From NCBI RefSeq assembly GCF_022549225.1, contig NZ_JAKZFD010000006.1, positions 62,001-126,000 of the forward strand: 64,000 bases of DNA. The letters run 5' to 3'. Below, piece by piece: positions 54,360-64,000 of the stretch. Both the position numbers and the translations under genes were made by a program. Source of the stretch: Pelomonas sp. CA6. Its GTDB lineage: Bacteria > Pseudomonadota > Gammaproteobacteria > Burkholderiales > Burkholderiaceae_C. The notes beneath the pieces were generated by a model. It saw only the letters and a list, made by a program, of their open reading frames with translations. It did not search any database and was not told where the DNA came from. How positions within the stretch are numbered: the first letter of the stretch is position 1; every line of letters begins with the position of its first letter.

Positions 54360-56195
54360 ATGAACTCCCTGCTCGATCCTCCCTCCCGCGTACTTCCCGC
54401 CGCCTCGGTTGAGGCGGGCGTCGAATCCCTCGCCGAGCCGCCCGCCCCGACGCCGCGCAATGGCGCGCAGACCCTGGTCGACACCCTGGTCGAACTGGGG
54501 GTGGACACGGTGTTCGGCTATCCGGGCGGCGCGGTGCTGCCGCTCTACGACGCGCTGTTCGACGAACCACGGCTGCGCCATGTGCTGGTGAGGCACGAGC
54601 AGGCGGCCGTGCATGCGGCACAGGGCTATGCACGCAGCACCGGCCGCGTGGGCGTGGTGCTGGTCACCTCCGGGCCGGGCATGAGCAACACCACGACCGG
54701 CCTGCTGGACGCGCTGAGCGACTCCATCCCGGTGCTGTGCATCAGCGGCCAGGTGGCGCGCGCCGCGATCGGCACGGACGCGTTCCAGGAATGCGATGCG
54801 CTGGGCATCTCGCGCCCGGTGACGAAATGGAATGCCCAGGTGCGCGATCCCGCACAGCTGGGCGCGCTGCTGCGGCGCGCCCATGCGCTGGCGGGTTCGG
54901 GGCGGCCGGGGCCGGTGCTGATCGACGTGCCCAAGGACGTGCAGCAGGCGCCCGTGCCGCGCACCGCGCCGGCCGTGCCCCTGCGCAAGCCGGCCTTGCC
55001 GTCCGCGCTGGACCCGGAGTCGCTGTGCCAGGCCGTGGCGCTGCTGGCGTCGGCACGCCGGCCGTTGTTCTATGGCGGAGGCGGGTTGATCAATGCCGGC
55101 CCCGAGGCCTGCGCCGCCTTCGCCGACTGGGCGAGGGCCTGCGGGGCGCCGGTCACGCTGACGCTGATGGGCCTGGGCGCCTTCCCGGCCTCCGACCCAT
55201 TGTTCCTGGGCATGCCTGGCATGCATGGCACGCTGGAGGCCAATCTGGCGATGCATCATGCGGACCTGCTCGTCTGCGTCGGCGCGCGTTTCGATGACCG
55301 CGTGACCGGCCGGCTGGACGCCTTCAGCCCGGGGGCGCGCGTGATCCACCTGGACATCGATCCCTGCAGCCTGCACAAGGTGCGGCGCGCGGATGTCGCG
55401 CTGCGTGCCGACGCGGGCGCGGGGCTGGCGGCGCTGCGGGCCGCCTGGGAGCGCAGGGCGTTTTCAGGGCAAGACCTGACCCCCTGGTGGGGGCGCATCG
55501 AGGGCTGGCGGGCGCGCCGCTGCCTGGCTTATCGCGACCCGGCCGGTGGCGCCATCCTGCCGCAGGCGCTGATGGCGCGGCTGGACGCGGCGCTGCGCGC
55601 GCGCCGCGCGCGCGACCCCATCGTCGCCACCGACGTGGGGCAGCATCAGATGTGGGCGGCCCAGCACCTGGGCATCGAGTCGCCGCGGCGCTGGCTCAGT
55701 TCGGGCGGCGCCGGCACCATGGGCTACGGGCTGCCGGCGGCGATCGGCGCGCAGATCGCGCACCCCGAGGCGCTGGTGGTCTGCGTCAGCGGTGATGCGT
55801 CGGTGCTGATGAACATCCAGGAGCTGTCCACCGCGGTTCAGCACGGCGCGCCGGTGAAGCTGATCCTCAGCAATAACGGCTACATGGGCATGGTGCGCCA
55901 GTGGCAGCAGCTGATCCATGGCGGTCGGCTGAGCCACAGCTACACCGAGGCGCTGCCCGACTTCGTCGCGCTGGCGCAGGCCTTCGGCTGGCAGTCGCGC
56001 CGCGTCACCCGACGCGCCGAACTGGACGAGGCGCTGGCGCACTGCCTGGATACCCCGGGGCCGCAGCTGCTGGATGTGGCCGTGGTGGCGCAGGAAAACT
56101 GCTTTCCCATGGTGCCGGCGGGCGCGGGCCACCACGAAGTCTGGCTGGCCGAGGGGCAGCCCTATGCCGAGGGCCCATCCGGCGCCCAGCCATAA
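54360..56195 (+). CDS. Acetolactate synthase large-subunit-like ThDP enzyme
   Basis: This 611-residue enzyme has the ThDP glutamate E80 in [33 protein letters not shown], and the C-terminal ThDP-binding [19 protein letters not shown] with [16 protein letters not shown]. The FAD-type middle domain ([12 protein letters not shown]) matches acetohydroxyacid synthase. It condenses pyruvate or 2-ketobutyrate to start branched-chain synthesis. No ilvN regulatory subunit or ilvC is adjacent, so it may be a second, separately controlled isozyme under the divergent Lrp regulator. The start at 54360 is preferred to 54330. Confidence 0.88.
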   Translation: MNSLLDPPSRVLPAASVEAGVESLAEPPAPTPRNGAQTLVDTLVELGVDTVFGYPGGAVLPLYDALFDEPRLRHVLVRHEQAAVHAAQGYARSTGRVGVVLVTSGPGMSNTTTGLLDALSDSIPVLCISGQVARAAIGTDAFQECDALGISRPVTKWNAQVRDPAQLGALLRRAHALAGSGRPGPVLIDVPKDVQQAPVPRTAPAVPLRKPALPSALDPESLCQAVALLASARRPLFYGGGGLINAGPEACAAFADWARACGAPVTLTLMGLGAFPASDPLFLGMPGMHGTLEANLAMHHADLLVCVGARFDDRVTGRLDAFSPGARVIHLDIDPCSLHKVRRADVALRADAGAGLAALRAAWERRAFSGQDLTPWWGRIEGWRARRCLAYRDPAGGAILPQALMARLDAALRARRARDPIVATDVGQHQMWAAQHLGIESPRRWLSSGGAGTMGYGLPAAIGAQIAHPEALVVCVSGDASVLMNIQELSTAVQHGAPVKLILSNNGYMGMVRQWQQLIHGGRLSHSYTEALPDFVALAQAFGWQSRRVTRRAELDEALAHCLDTPGPQLLDVAVVAQENCFPMVPAGAGHHEVWLAEGQPYAEGPSGAQP

Positions 56196-56223
56196 AAAAA
56201 GGCAGCCTATGCAGGCTGCCTTT
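56193..56223. terminator. Bidirectional terminator between ilvB-like gene and efp
   Basis: A perfect 10-bp stem (56198-56207 with 56214-56223, six-base loop) has seven A on its left and TTTC on its right. It starts at the ilvB-like stop and lies 23 bases from the efp stop. The long A-run makes it strongest for efp on the minus strand. Confidence 0.88.
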
Positions 56224-56246
56224 CTTGCGGGAGTCCGGTTGGGCGC

Positions 56247-56801
56247 TCAGACGCGCTTGCGGTACTCATGCGTGCGGGTGTCGATTTCGATCTTGTCGCC
56301 GGATTCGACGAACAGCGGCACGGCGATCTCGAAGCCGGTGCCGACGATGCGGGCGGGCTTCATGACCTTGCCCGAGGTGTCGCCCTTGACGGCCGGCTCG
56401 GTCTCGATCTCGCGCACGATGGTGGTGGGCAGCTCCACGGAGATGGCCTTGCCGTCGTAGAACACCACTTCCACTTCCATGCCGTCCTGCAGGTATTGCA
56501 CGGTGTCGCCCATGTTCTCGGCTTCCACCTCGAACTGGTTGTATTCGGTGTCCATGAACACATACATCGGGTCGGCGAAGTAGGAGTAGGTGCACTCCTT
56601 CTTGTCGAGGATGATCTGGTCCATCTTGTCGTCGGCCTTGAACACCACTTCGGCGCCAGCGCCGTTCAGCAGGTTCTTCATCTTCATGCGCACGGTGGCG
56701 GCGCCGCGGCCACCCCGGCTGTATTCGGTCTTCAGCACGACCATCGGGTCCTTGCCCTGCATGATGACGTTGCCGGCGCGGATTTCTTGAGCGAGTTTCA
56801 T
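56247..56801 (-). CDS. efp: Elongation factor P, arginine-rhamnosylation type
   Basis: This 184-residue translation factor relieves ribosomes stalled at polyproline. The modification loop reads KTEYSRGGR, with Arg32 at the tip where other types have lysine. Arg32 is rhamnosylated by EarP in beta- and some gammaproteobacteria. The three KOW/OB domains are complete, ending RTHEYRKRV. The start at 56801 is standard, while a longer reading adds a polar leader. The earP gene is immediately upstream, 87 bases away, on the same strand. Confidence 0.96.
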   Translation of the reverse strand: MKLAQEIRAGNVIMQGKDPMVVLKTEYSRGGRGAATVRMKMKNLLNGAGAEVVFKADDKMDQIILDKKECTYSYFADPMYVFMDTEYNQFEVEAENMGDTVQYLQDGMEVEVVFYDGKAISVELPTTIVREIETEPAVKGDTSGKVMKPARIVGTGFEIAVPLFVESGDKIEIDTRTHEYRKRV

Positions 56802-56888
56802 GATGGTTCCGGTATCGGTAGTTCCGGGTGTTGAACGCATCTTGACAACCCAGGCTGGACGGCCAAAACGCGCGAAAAGCCCGCTATT

Positions 56889-57986
56889 CTAGCCCGAGAT
56901 GCCGTGTTTCCGGGCGACGAAGCCACAGAGCTGCTCGGCAAGAGGCGCTTGCTGCGCCAGTTCGTCACGCCAGCGCCGCTGCTGCCGGGCCGCCTCGGGG
57001 AGCTGGTGCAGGGCGCGACGGGCCTCCTCGTTCCAGGGGCCCAGCCCGTTCCAGGCCAGCGCCAGGGCTTGCCAGGACTGGCGCAGCGCCGCCGGCGCGC
57101 CAGCCCAGGCCAGGTCCAGCCAGGCGCGCAGCTTGGGGCCATGCGCGCCGTCGTCCTGGTGATAGATGTGCCACAGCATCGGCGCCGCGGCCCATTGCGC
57201 GCGCACGAAGGAATCTTCGCCACGCACCAGGTTCAGATCGCAGGACCACAGCAGGCGGTCGAAGTCCTGCTGGCTCAGATAGGGCAGAGTGAGGCAGCGC
57301 TGGCCAGGGCGCAGCAACGCGGGCACGCGCGTCTGCGCGTCGCCTGGGCACAGCAGCAGCAACCAGCGGCCGGGCAGGGCGTCGAGCAGGGCCCGCAGCG
57401 GCGCATGCGGATAGGCGAACAGCATCAGCACCCGCTCGCCCGGCTCCGGCGCCCAGCCGCGCTCGGTCAGCCAGGCCGCACCGTCGTGCGCGGCGCGCGC
57501 CTGCAGCAGGCCCGTCTCGCGAGGCAGCCCGCCAGTGCGCGGCGTGAAACCCGGATAGAAGAACCACTTCTGCAGGCCGGCGCCCGGGCCGCTGAACTGC
57601 GGCGAGCGCAGGCCGTGGCTGCGCTCGACATAGGGCTCGGCACTGAGGTACTCGAGATTGATCCAGGTCGGCGCCACGCGGGCCTGGGCCATGCGCTGCA
57701 GATAGGCCGGCGGCAACTCGCAGCCGAAGGTCTCCAGCACCACCTCGGCCGGATCGGCCGATTCGCTGGCGGCCCAGGGCCGGCAGTCCAGCCCGGGCAC
57801 GGGGGCGGGCTGCATCCAGCCCAGGGCCGACAGGTCGTCGCACCACAGACGCACGGCATGGCCGCGCTGCGCGAGCTCGCGCGCCAGCCGCAGGTCCACA
57901 CCCAGGTCGCCGTGGTTGTCGATCACGCGGCAAAAGAAATCCCAGCGCCGCGGGGCTGGCGCGACCGGAACGAGAGGGGAGGGCAT
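56889..57986 (-). CDS. earP: EF-P arginine rhamnosyltransferase EarP
   Basis: This 365-residue GT-B glycosyltransferase transfers rhamnose from dTDP-rhamnose to EF-P Arg32. It has the diagnostic [25 protein letters not shown] with its conserved aspartates, and [16 protein letters not shown] with the C-terminal glutamate that contacts nucleotide-sugar. The start at 57986 is standard. It is next to efp, its only known substrate. It diverges from uvrC across 33 bases. Confidence 0.95.
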   Translation of the reverse strand: MPSPLVPVAPAPRRWDFFCRVIDNHGDLGVDLRLARELAQRGHAVRLWCDDLSALGWMQPAPVPGLDCRPWAASESADPAEVVLETFGCELPPAYLQRMAQARVAPTWINLEYLSAEPYVERSHGLRSPQFSGPGAGLQKWFFYPGFTPRTGGLPRETGLLQARAAHDGAAWLTERGWAPEPGERVLMLFAYPHAPLRALLDALPGRWLLLLCPGDAQTRVPALLRPGQRCLTLPYLSQQDFDRLLWSCDLNLVRGEDSFVRAQWAAAPMLWHIYHQDDGAHGPKLRAWLDLAWAGAPAALRQSWQALALAWNGLGPWNEEARRALHQLPEAARQQRRWRDELAQQAPLAEQLCGFVARKHGISG

Positions 57987-58019
57987 GGGCGGATTATCGG
58001 CGGCGGCACAATCGCGGGC

Positions 58020-60092
58020 ATGAACACGCAAGCGCCGGGCGACGACAAGGCCCCGGAATCCACTCAGGACGACAAGCAGACCCAGCTGACCGCGCTGGGC
58101 GAACAGGTGTTGAGCCAATGGCGCGAAGAGCGCGAGGCCGACGAGGCGGCCGAGGCGCGCCGGGTGGCCGAGGTCGAACAGGCGGCGCGCGAGTCGCGCG
58201 AGCGCCTGCTCGCCGAGGTGGCCGCGCTGCCCAGCCTGCCTGGGGTCTACCGCTATTTCGACGCCCAGGGCCAGGTGCTCTACGTGGGCAAGGCCAAGAA
58301 CCTGAAGCGGCGCGTGTCCAGCTATTTCCAGAAGGACCATGGCGGCACCCGCATCGGCATGATGGTGGCGCGCATCGCGCGGCTGGAGACCACGGTGGTG
58401 CGCACCGAGGCCGAGGCCCTGCTGCTGGAAAACAACCTGATCAAGGCGCTGGACCCGCGCTTCAACATCCTCTTCCGCGACGACAAGAGCTATCCCTATC
58501 TGCGTCTGTCCGGCCATGAGTGGCCGCGCATCAGCTACTACCGTGGCGCGGTGGACCGGCGCCATCGCTACTTCGGCCCCTTCCCCAGTGCCTGGGCGGT
58601 CAAGGAGTCCATCCAATTGCTGCAGAAGGTCTTCCATCTGCGCACCTGCGAGGACACGGTCTTCAATAACCGCAGCCGGCCCTGCCTGCTGTTCCAGATC
58701 CGGCGCTGCTCGGGGCCCTGTGTGCCCGAGGGGCGGACCGATGAGTACCGGCGCAATGTGCGCAACGCCGAGCGCTTCCTGCTCGGCGAGACCGAGGAGG
58801 TGCTGCAGGGACTGCAGGACCAGATGATGGCGCATGCCGAGCGCCTGGAGTACGAGCAGGCGGCCGAGCTGCGCAACCAGATCGGCGCGCTGTCGCGCGT
58901 GCTGCAGCAGCAGGCGGTGGACGAGAACAGCGCCACCGGCCGCGACCGCGACGTCGACATCCTCGCCGTCAAGGTGCAGGGCGGACGCGCCTGCGTCAAC
59001 CTCGCCATGGTGCGCGGCGGCCGCCATCTGGGCGACCGTGCCTACTTCCCGCGCCATGTCGACGATGCGACGGCGCTGCGCCTGGACGCGCTCGATGACG
59101 ACGACCGCGGGCTCGCGGAGAGCGAGCATTCGCCGGAGCGCCAGGTGCTGGAAGCCTTCATCGCGCAGCACTACCTGGAAGCCGCGGTGCCACCCTTGCT
59201 GGTGCTGTCGCATGCGGTGGACGAGGAGCTGGGCCAGGCGCTGTCCGCGCAGGCCGGCTACAAGGTCGGCACCCAGCCGCAGCCGCGCGGGCAGCGCCGC
59301 ATCTGGCAGGAGATGTGTGTCAAGGGCGCGGAGCTGGCGCTGGCCCGTCTGCTCGCCGAGGAAGGCTCGCAGCAGGCGCGCACGCGCGCGTTGGCCGAGG
59401 CACTGGACCTCAACCTGGGCGACCTGGACCGGCTGCGCATCGAGTGCTTCGACATCAGCCACACGGCGGGCGAGGCCACCATGGCCTCCTGCGTCGTCTT
59501 CGAGGGCCACCAGATGCAGAGCAGCCAGTACCGGCGCTACAACATCGAGGGCGTCACCGGCGGCGACGACTATGCCGCGATGCGGCAGGTGTTGACGCGC
59601 CGCTACAGCAAGCTGGCCGAGGCGGCCCAGAATGGCCAGGGCCGCCTGCCGGACCTGGTGCTGGTGGACGGCGGCAAGGGCCAGGTCTCCATGGCGCGGG
59701 AGGTCTTCGAGGAGCTGGGGCTGGACCTGGGCCTGATCGTCGGTGTCGAGAAGGGCGAGGGGCGCAAGGTGGGCCTGGAGGAGCTGGTGTTCGCCGATGG
59801 GCGCGAGAAGGTCTACCTGGGCCGCGACTCGGCGGCGCTGATGCTGGTGGCCCAGATCCGCGACGAGGCGCATCGCTTCGCGATCACCGGCATGCGCGCA
59901 CGCCGGGCGTCGGTGCGCACCGGAGGCTCGCGCCTGGAGGACGTGCCCGGCGTGGGGCCCAAGAAGCGTGCGCAGCTGTTGCAGCGCTTTGGCGGCGTGC
60001 GTGGCGTGGCTGGCGCCAGCGTCGAGGAATTGGCAGGCGTGAAAGGCATTTCGCGCGAATTGGCAGAGGAGATTTATCGTGCCTTGCATTGA
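58020..60092 (+). CDS. uvrC: Excinuclease ABC subunit C
   Basis: This 690-residue protein makes both incisions in nucleotide excision repair. The GIY-YIG domain appears as [30 protein letters not shown] (about residue 74-105). A cysteine cluster [13 protein letters not shown] follows. The UVR domain is near 275-310 ([19 protein letters not shown]). The RNase H-like domain has ECFDISHT and [12 protein letters not shown], and the tail has a double HhH ([18 protein letters not shown]). A charged N-terminal extension of about 60 residues is unusual. The gene's end overlaps the lipoprotein start by 14 bases. Confidence 0.97.
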   Translation: MNTQAPGDDKAPESTQDDKQTQLTALGEQVLSQWREEREADEAAEARRVAEVEQAARESRERLLAEVAALPSLPGVYRYFDAQGQVLYVGKAKNLKRRVSSYFQKDHGGTRIGMMVARIARLETTVVRTEAEALLLENNLIKALDPRFNILFRDDKSYPYLRLSGHEWPRISYYRGAVDRRHRYFGPFPSAWAVKESIQLLQKVFHLRTCEDTVFNNRSRPCLLFQIRRCSGPCVPEGRTDEYRRNVRNAERFLLGETEEVLQGLQDQMMAHAERLEYEQAAELRNQIGALSRVLQQQAVDENSATGRDRDVDILAVKVQGGRACVNLAMVRGGRHLGDRAYFPRHVDDATALRLDALDDDDRGLAESEHSPERQVLEAFIAQHYLEAAVPPLLVLSHAVDEELGQALSAQAGYKVGTQPQPRGQRRIWQEMCVKGAELALARLLAEEGSQQARTRALAEALDLNLGDLDRLRIECFDISHTAGEATMASCVVFEGHQMQSSQYRRYNIEGVTGGDDYAAMRQVLTRRYSKLAEAAQNGQGRLPDLVLVDGGKGQVSMAREVFEELGLDLGLIVGVEKGEGRKVGLEELVFADGREKVYLGRDSAALMLVAQIRDEAHRFAITGMRARRASVRTGGSRLEDVPGVGPKKRAQLLQRFGGVRGVAGASVEELAGVKGISRELAEEIYRALH

Positions 60093-60621
60093 AGAACAAC
60101 GCGCCGCCTCGTGGCTGAAGCGGGCGCTGGGCCTGGGCCTGAGCCTGGTGCTGGCCGGTTGCGGCACCAGCCGCGGCCCGGCCGAACCGCGCTCCGGCGC
60201 GAACCTGCCCCAAGCGGGCGCGGCGCAGAAGTCGCCTGGGCAGCCGGCCACGGCCGGCGCCCACGGCCCTGTCGAACTGGCGCCAGCCCAGCCGGTGCGC
60301 ACCCATGACGAGCTGCGCCTACAGGCGGCGCGCCGCCTGGTCGCCGCCAATCCCGAGCGCAGCTACATGGGCGAGGTGCCGGCGGTGCTGCTGGCCATCC
60401 CGGTGCTGGAAGTCGAGCTCAACCGCGACGGTAGCGTCAAGCGCGTCGCCGTGATGCGCGAGCCGGGGCAGGCGCGCGACACCATCCAGCTCGCCATTGA
60501 CGCGGTGCATCGCGCCGCGCCCTATGGCGATCTGTCCCATCTGCCGCGGCCCTGGAAGTTCAACGAGGTCTTCCTGTTCAACGACGAAAGGCGCTTCAAG
60601 CCGCGTACGCTGGACGACTGA
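60079..60621 (+). CDS. Lipoprotein with TonB-C-like domain
   Basis: This 180-residue protein has an N-terminal lipoprotein signal ending VLAGC (Cys28), a Pro/Ala linker, and a folded C-terminal domain. The domain segments [46 protein letters not shown] and [12 protein letters not shown] resemble TonB/TolA C-terminal folds. It overlaps the uvrC end by 14 bases, so it is translated with uvrC. Function unknown. In related genomes it lies between uvrC and pgsA. Confidence 0.8.
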   Translation: MPCIEEQRAASWLKRALGLGLSLVLAGCGTSRGPAEPRSGANLPQAGAAQKSPGQPATAGAHGPVELAPAQPVRTHDELRLQAARRLVAANPERSYMGEVPAVLLAIPVLEVELNRDGSVKRVAVMREPGQARDTIQLAIDAVHRAAPYGDLSHLPRPWKFNEVFLFNDERRFKPRTLDD

Positions 60622-60781
60622 AGGCCCATCCGTCCGGTCGCTTCGCGCCAGGCGCCGCCGAGGTCAGGAAAATCGGGAGCGGCCCTCCGTTTTCTTCAGC
60701 GACGGGGCGAGAAAGCGACAGGGCGGGAAGGCCGGGCCCGGAGAGCACCGGCGCGGTGCTTTCTTTGGGCACAATGCCCTC

Positions 60782-61348
60782 ATGTTCCTGACCCTGCCCA
60801 CCCTGCTGACCTGGGCCCGCATCGTGGCCATTCCGCTGATCGTGGGCGCGTTCCATCTGCAGATCGCGCCCGCGCACCAGAACCTGCTGGCGACGGTGCT
60901 GTTCATCGCGGTGGCGCTGACCGACTGGCTGGACGGCTATCTGGCGCGCAAGCTCAACCAGACCTCGTCCTTCGGCGCCTTCCTGGATCCGGTGGCCGAC
61001 AAGTTCCTGGTCTGCGCGGCCCTGCTGGTGCTGCTGGAGCTTGGGCGGGTCAATGCGCTGGTGGCGCTGGTCATCATCGGCCGCGAGATCGCGATCTCGG
61101 CGCTGCGCGAGTGGATGGCGCAGATCGGCGCGTCGCGCTCGGTGGCCGTGCACATGGTGGGCAAGCTCAAGACCACCGTGCAGATGGTGGCGATCCCCTT
61201 CCTGCTTTATGACGGACGGCTGTTCGGCGTGATCGACACGCGCGCCTGGGGGCAATGGCTGATCCTGGCCGCGGTTGTCCTCACCATCTGGTCCATGGCC
61301 TACTACCTGCAGAAGGCTCTGCCGGAGATCCGCGCCAAGGCGCGTTGA
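60782..61348 (+). CDS. pgsA: CDP-diacylglycerol-glycerol-3-phosphate phosphatidyltransferase
   Basis: This 188-residue inner-membrane enzyme makes phosphatidylglycerophosphate, the first committed step to phosphatidylglycerol and cardiolipin. The CDP-alcohol phosphotransferase motif D-G-x2-A-R-x8-G-x3-D-x3-D is fully present in DWLDGYLARKLNQTSSFGAF-LDPVADK. About five helices are visible. The start at 60782 is standard. It follows the lipoprotein by 160 bases. Confidence 0.95.
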   Translation: MFLTLPTLLTWARIVAIPLIVGAFHLQIAPAHQNLLATVLFIAVALTDWLDGYLARKLNQTSSFGAFLDPVADKFLVCAALLVLLELGRVNALVALVIIGREIAISALREWMAQIGASRSVAVHMVGKLKTTVQMVAIPFLLYDGRLFGVIDTRAWGQWLILAAVVLTIWSMAYYLQKALPEIRAKAR

Positions 61349-61542
61349 AGGGCTCGCCTGCATGGCTGCGCCACGGTGGGCGATCGGGACTCTCCCTGCC
61401 TGGGTGGCCGTGGGAATGCGTCTAGAATCCGCTTCCCGCGCGCCGTGCATGTCACGTTCTTCGGTGTCGGAGATGCGTTGCGGATCGCCCTCATCCACCG
61501 GTCGCGCTGCGGCCTGAGTTGAACCCACCAAGAGGTGTCTTC

Positions 61543-61815
61543 GTGAACAAGTCCGAACTGATCGAGCACATTGCCAAGCAAGCCGACATCTCCAAGGCGG
61601 CGGCGGGTCGAGCGCTGGAAGCCGTGATCGGCGGTATCAAGACGACCCTGAAGAAGAACGGCACGGTCTCGCTGGTCGGTTTCGGCTCGTTCACGGTCAG
61701 CAAGCGCGCCGCTCGCTCGGGCCGTAACCCGCGTACCGGCGACGCGATCAAGATCAAGTCGGCCAAGGTGCCGAAGTTCCGTCCGGGCAAGGCCCTGAAG
61801 GATGCGGTGAACTGA
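61543..61815 (+). CDS. HU family nucleoid protein
   Basis: This 90-residue HU protein begins [29 protein letters not shown] and has the beta-arm [31 protein letters not shown]. It bends and compacts DNA as a dimer. The start is the GTG at 61543, with AGAGGTG seven bases upstream; the TTG at 61519 is only an in-frame extension. A possible -10 TAGAAT at 61423-61428 lies about 115 bases upstream. The tRNA-Val gene follows within 10 bases. Confidence 0.95.
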   Translation: MNKSELIEHIAKQADISKAAAGRALEAVIGGIKTTLKKNGTVSLVGFGSFTVSKRAARSGRNPRTGDAIKIKSAKVPKFRPGKALKDAVN

Positions 61816-61825
61816 TTTTTTCCGG

Positions 61826-61901
61826 GGGTGCTTAGCTCAGTTGGTAGAGCGGCGCCCTTACAAGGCGTAGGTCGGGGGTTCGAGCCCCTCAGCACCCACC
61901 A
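61826..61901 (+). tRNA. tRNA-Val (anticodon TAC)
   Basis: A 76-base cloverleaf: acceptor GGGTGCT pairs with AGCACCC, the D arm contains AGCTCAGTTGGTAGAGC, the anticodon loop is CTTACAA, and the T arm contains GGTTCGAGCC. CCA is encoded. The TAC anticodon reads valine. It lies between HU and PpiD, a stable order in Burkholderiales, and is likely transcribed with HU. Confidence 0.97.
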
Positions 61902-61949
61902 GTGGCCTGCGGGCCATCCCCGGAGCCAAGGCTAGAATGCCGCTCTCGC

Positions 61950-61973
61950 AAAGGCGAACCACGGTTCGCCTTT
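61950..61973 (+). terminator. Terminator-like hairpin after tRNA-Val
   Basis: AAAGGCGAAC pairs with GTTCGCCTTT around CACG, a perfect 10-bp stem 48 bases after the tRNA. The T-run is short (three T then GTCACG), so it may be a processing stop or weak terminator. A TAGAAT at 61933-61938, just before it, could be a -10 for ppiD. Confidence 0.5.
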
Positions 61974-62054
61974 GTCACGTTTACTGTCGTGTCGCAGGTC
62001 CTTCGCACCGGGGTGTTCGGTGCTGGCCGGCGCGCCGCCTTTCCGAGGTTGTTG

Positions 62055-63974
62055 ATGTTTGATTTCGTTCGCAAGCACACCCGGCTGTTTCAGTTCCTGC
62101 TGCTGATCCTGATCCTGCCGTCCTTTGTGCTGCTGGGCGTGGAAGGCTATTCACGCTTCATGGATGGCAGCAATGCCGGCGTCGCCACGGTCGACGGTCG
62201 CAAGATCACCCAGGCCGAATGGGATGCCGCGCACCGCCAGCGCGTGGACCAGATCCGTCAGCAGATGCCCAATGTCGATCCCAAGCTGCTGGATGCGCCC
62301 GAGCTGCGCCAGGAGTCGCTGGACCAGCTGCTGCGCGAGCGCGTGCTGCAGTCGGCCGCCAAGGAGCAGTTCCTGACCATCAGCAAGGAGCGGCTGCAGA
62401 CCCTGTTCCGCAACGACCCGCAATTCGCCTTCCTGCGCAACCCGGATGGCTCGGTCAACAAGGCCGTGCTCGCGGCCCAGGGCATGAGCTCAGAGATGTT
62501 CGCGCAGCGCCTGCGTCAGGACCTGACGTTGCGCCAGGTGCTCAGCGTCGTCGGTGACTCGGCGTTGCCGACCGAGGCCAGCGCCAGCCTGGCCTTCGAT
62601 GCGCTGCTGCAGCAGCGCGAGGTGCAGGTGCAGCGCTTCCTGGCCAAGGACTTCGCGGCCAAGCTCAATCCCACGGATGCCGAGCTCGAGGCCTACTACA
62701 AGCAGCCGGCTGTGGCGCAGCGCTTCCAGCTGCCTGAGAGCGCAGACATCGAATACCTGGTGCTGGACATCGACGCGCTGCGCGCCGGCGTCAGCGTCAA
62801 CGAGGCCGAGCTGCGCCAGTACTACGAGACCAATGTGGCGCGCTACACCGTAGCCGAGGAGCGCCGCGCCAGCCACATCCTGATCAAGGCGGGCGAGGGC
62901 GCCTCGGCCGACGAGAAGGCCAAGGCGCGCGCGCGCGCCGAGGCCCTGCTGCAGGAGGCCCGCAAGAACCCGGCCGGCTTTGCCGAGCTGGCGCGCAAGA
63001 ACTCGCAGGACGAAGGCTCGGCCGCGCGCGGTGGCGACCTGGACTTCTTCGGCCGCGGGGCGATGGTCAAGCCCTTCGAGGATGCGGCCTATGCGCTGAA
63101 GCAGGGCGAGATCAGCAATGTCGTCAGCTCGGACTTCGGCTACCACATCATCATGCTGACCGGCGTGCGCGGTGGCGACAAGCGCAGCTTCGACAGCGTG
63201 CGTGCGGAGATCGAGGCCGAGCTGCGCCGCCAGCAGGCGGCCAAGCGCTATTCCGAGCTGGCCGAGCAATTCAGCAACATGGTCTACGAGCAGTCCGACA
63301 GCCTGAAGCCGGCGGCTGACAAGATGGGCCTGAAGATCCAGACCGCCACCGTGCAGCGCAAGCCCGCGGCCGGCGCGACGGGGGCGCTGTCCTCGGCCAA
63401 GCTGCTGGAGGCCGTCTTCGGTACGGACGCGCTGAACAACAAGCGCAACACCGAGGCCGTCGAAACCGGCCCCAACCAGATGGTGTCGGCACGCGTGGTC
63501 CAGCACCGCCCGGCCCGTGTGCCGGCGCTGGCCGACGTGCGCAACGAGCTGCGCACGGCCTGGGTGGCCGAGCAGGCCAAGGCCCTGGCCGTGAAGGCCG
63601 GCGAGCAGCGCCTGGCCGATCTGCGCAAGGGTGGTGATGCCGCCGGCCTCGGCGAGGCCCAGGTGCTGTCGCGCGCCAAGCCCGATCCGCTGTTCAACGG
63701 CAAGCTGCTGAACGACCTGATGCGCACGGACGCGAGCAAGCTGCCCGCCTATGCCGGCCTGGATGCCGGCGCCGACGGCTATGTGGTGGTGCGCATCAAC
63801 CGCGTGCTGCCGCGCGACCCGGCCGTTGTCGACGCCAAGCGCGCCGCGCAGCAGTACGCGCAGGCCTGGGGCGCGGCCGAAGCGCAAGCCTATTACGGCG
63901 CGCTGAAGGCCGAGCACAAGGCCAAGATCACCGCGCCGCAGGCCGCGCTGGCGGCGTCCGCGCCGCAGCCTTGA
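62055..63974 (+). CDS. ppiD: Periplasmic folding chaperone PpiD (SurA N-domain/parvulin)
   Basis: This 639-residue inner-membrane-anchored chaperone has one N-terminal helix ([19 protein letters not shown]) and a SurA-like N domain ([26 protein letters not shown]). Its parvulin domain lies near residues 270-365 ([61 protein letters not shown]). It helps newly exported proteins at the SecYEG exit. The start at 62055 gives the usual [11 protein letters not shown] beginning. The gene ends 26 bases before the window edge. Confidence 0.95.
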   Translation: MFDFVRKHTRLFQFLLLILILPSFVLLGVEGYSRFMDGSNAGVATVDGRKITQAEWDAAHRQRVDQIRQQMPNVDPKLLDAPELRQESLDQLLRERVLQSAAKEQFLTISKERLQTLFRNDPQFAFLRNPDGSVNKAVLAAQGMSSEMFAQRLRQDLTLRQVLSVVGDSALPTEASASLAFDALLQQREVQVQRFLAKDFAAKLNPTDAELEAYYKQPAVAQRFQLPESADIEYLVLDIDALRAGVSVNEAELRQYYETNVARYTVAEERRASHILIKAGEGASADEKAKARARAEALLQEARKNPAGFAELARKNSQDEGSAARGGDLDFFGRGAMVKPFEDAAYALKQGEISNVVSSDFGYHIIMLTGVRGGDKRSFDSVRAEIEAELRRQQAAKRYSELAEQFSNMVYEQSDSLKPAADKMGLKIQTATVQRKPAAGATGALSSAKLLEAVFGTDALNNKRNTEAVETGPNQMVSARVVQHRPARVPALADVRNELRTAWVAEQAKALAVKAGEQRLADLRKGGDAAGLGEAQVLSRAKPDPLFNGKLLNDLMRTDASKLPAYAGLDAGADGYVVVRINRVLPRDPAVVDAKRAAQQYAQAWGAAEAQAYYGALKAEHKAKITAPQAALAASAPQP

Positions 63975-64000
63975 GCGAGCGCTGAGAGGGGCGGGACAGG

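Noticed and set aside
61826-61901. tRNA-Val as an integration site for a genomic island
   Set aside because: No integrase or partial tRNA 3' copy is seen nearby, and the HU-tRNA-ppiD order is ordinary for the group.

Overview
The window is a stretch of high-GC chromosome from a betaproteobacterium of the order Burkholderiales, most likely from the Roseateles/Rubrivivax/Ideonella/Sphaerotilus neighbourhood. The basis is very high GC with dense coding, EF-P of the arginine-rhamnosylated type (R32) next to its EarP modifier, a PEP-CTERM protein beside PrsT, the order HU - tRNA-Val - PpiD, and the block aminotransferase - hom - thrC - moeA - moaD ... moaE - clpB. Family-level placement is an inference. 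I see no insertion sequence, prophage, CRISPR array or rRNA. One tRNA is present.

Layout. 1-2.8 kb: minus-strand membrane genes (partial TonB-like, YitT, DUF2788, DUF2189) and a secreted NlpC/P60 hydrolase. 3.1-5.6 kb: propionate-CoA ligase and a YidB-like protein. 5.6-9.5 kb: minus-strand HAD phosphatase, PIN-PhoH ATPase, Bcp peroxiredoxin and an Mth938-like protein. 9.6-15.3 kb: plus-strand AlaA-like aminotransferase, homoserine dehydrogenase, threonine synthase, MoeA and MoaD. 15.3-23.1 kb: a compact minus-strand block (SPFH, DUF4178, DUF350, PA2779, PA2778 C39-like peptidase with TPRs, membrane spermidine-synthase-like protein, Tat-type FAD oxidoreductase). It lies exactly between moaD and moaE. 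23.2-26.8 kb: MoaE, CrcB/FluC and ClpB with a near-perfect sigma-32 promoter.

26.8-37.7 kb: DUF599, pirin with a divergent LysR regulator, GluQRS, a tandem two-domain FKBP, MgtC/SapB, SelU, GlnD and Map. Three gene-free stretches here (27.5-28.2, 32.6-32.9 and 36.6-36.9 kb) carry one family of modular hairpin repeats. Several copies begin within a few bases of a stop codon and keep their stems paired although the stem sequences differ. 37.8-42.6 kb: UppP, a PEP-CTERM protein and the TPR protein PrsT. 42.7-48.3 kb: a probable uptake/catabolism unit (MFS transporter, GAF protein, amidohydrolase, porin) facing a LysR regulator. 48.3-51.5 kb: TetR regulator with its palindromic operator, isoaspartyl methyltransferase-like protein, rhodanese and TolC.

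51.6-56.2 kb: YaaA, a prolyl-hydroxylase-like oxygenase, a Lys/Ala-rich exported protein, an Lrp/AsnC regulator and a divergent acetolactate-synthase large subunit. 56.2-58.0 kb: EF-P and EarP. 58.0-64.0 kb: UvrC, a lipoprotein, PgsA, HU, tRNA-Val(TAC) and PpiD.

The two items most worth following up are the 7.7-kb minus-strand membrane/polyamine-type cassette that splits moaD from moaE, and the covarying hairpin repeat family. All functional calls come from recognised motifs and gene order; no database search was run.
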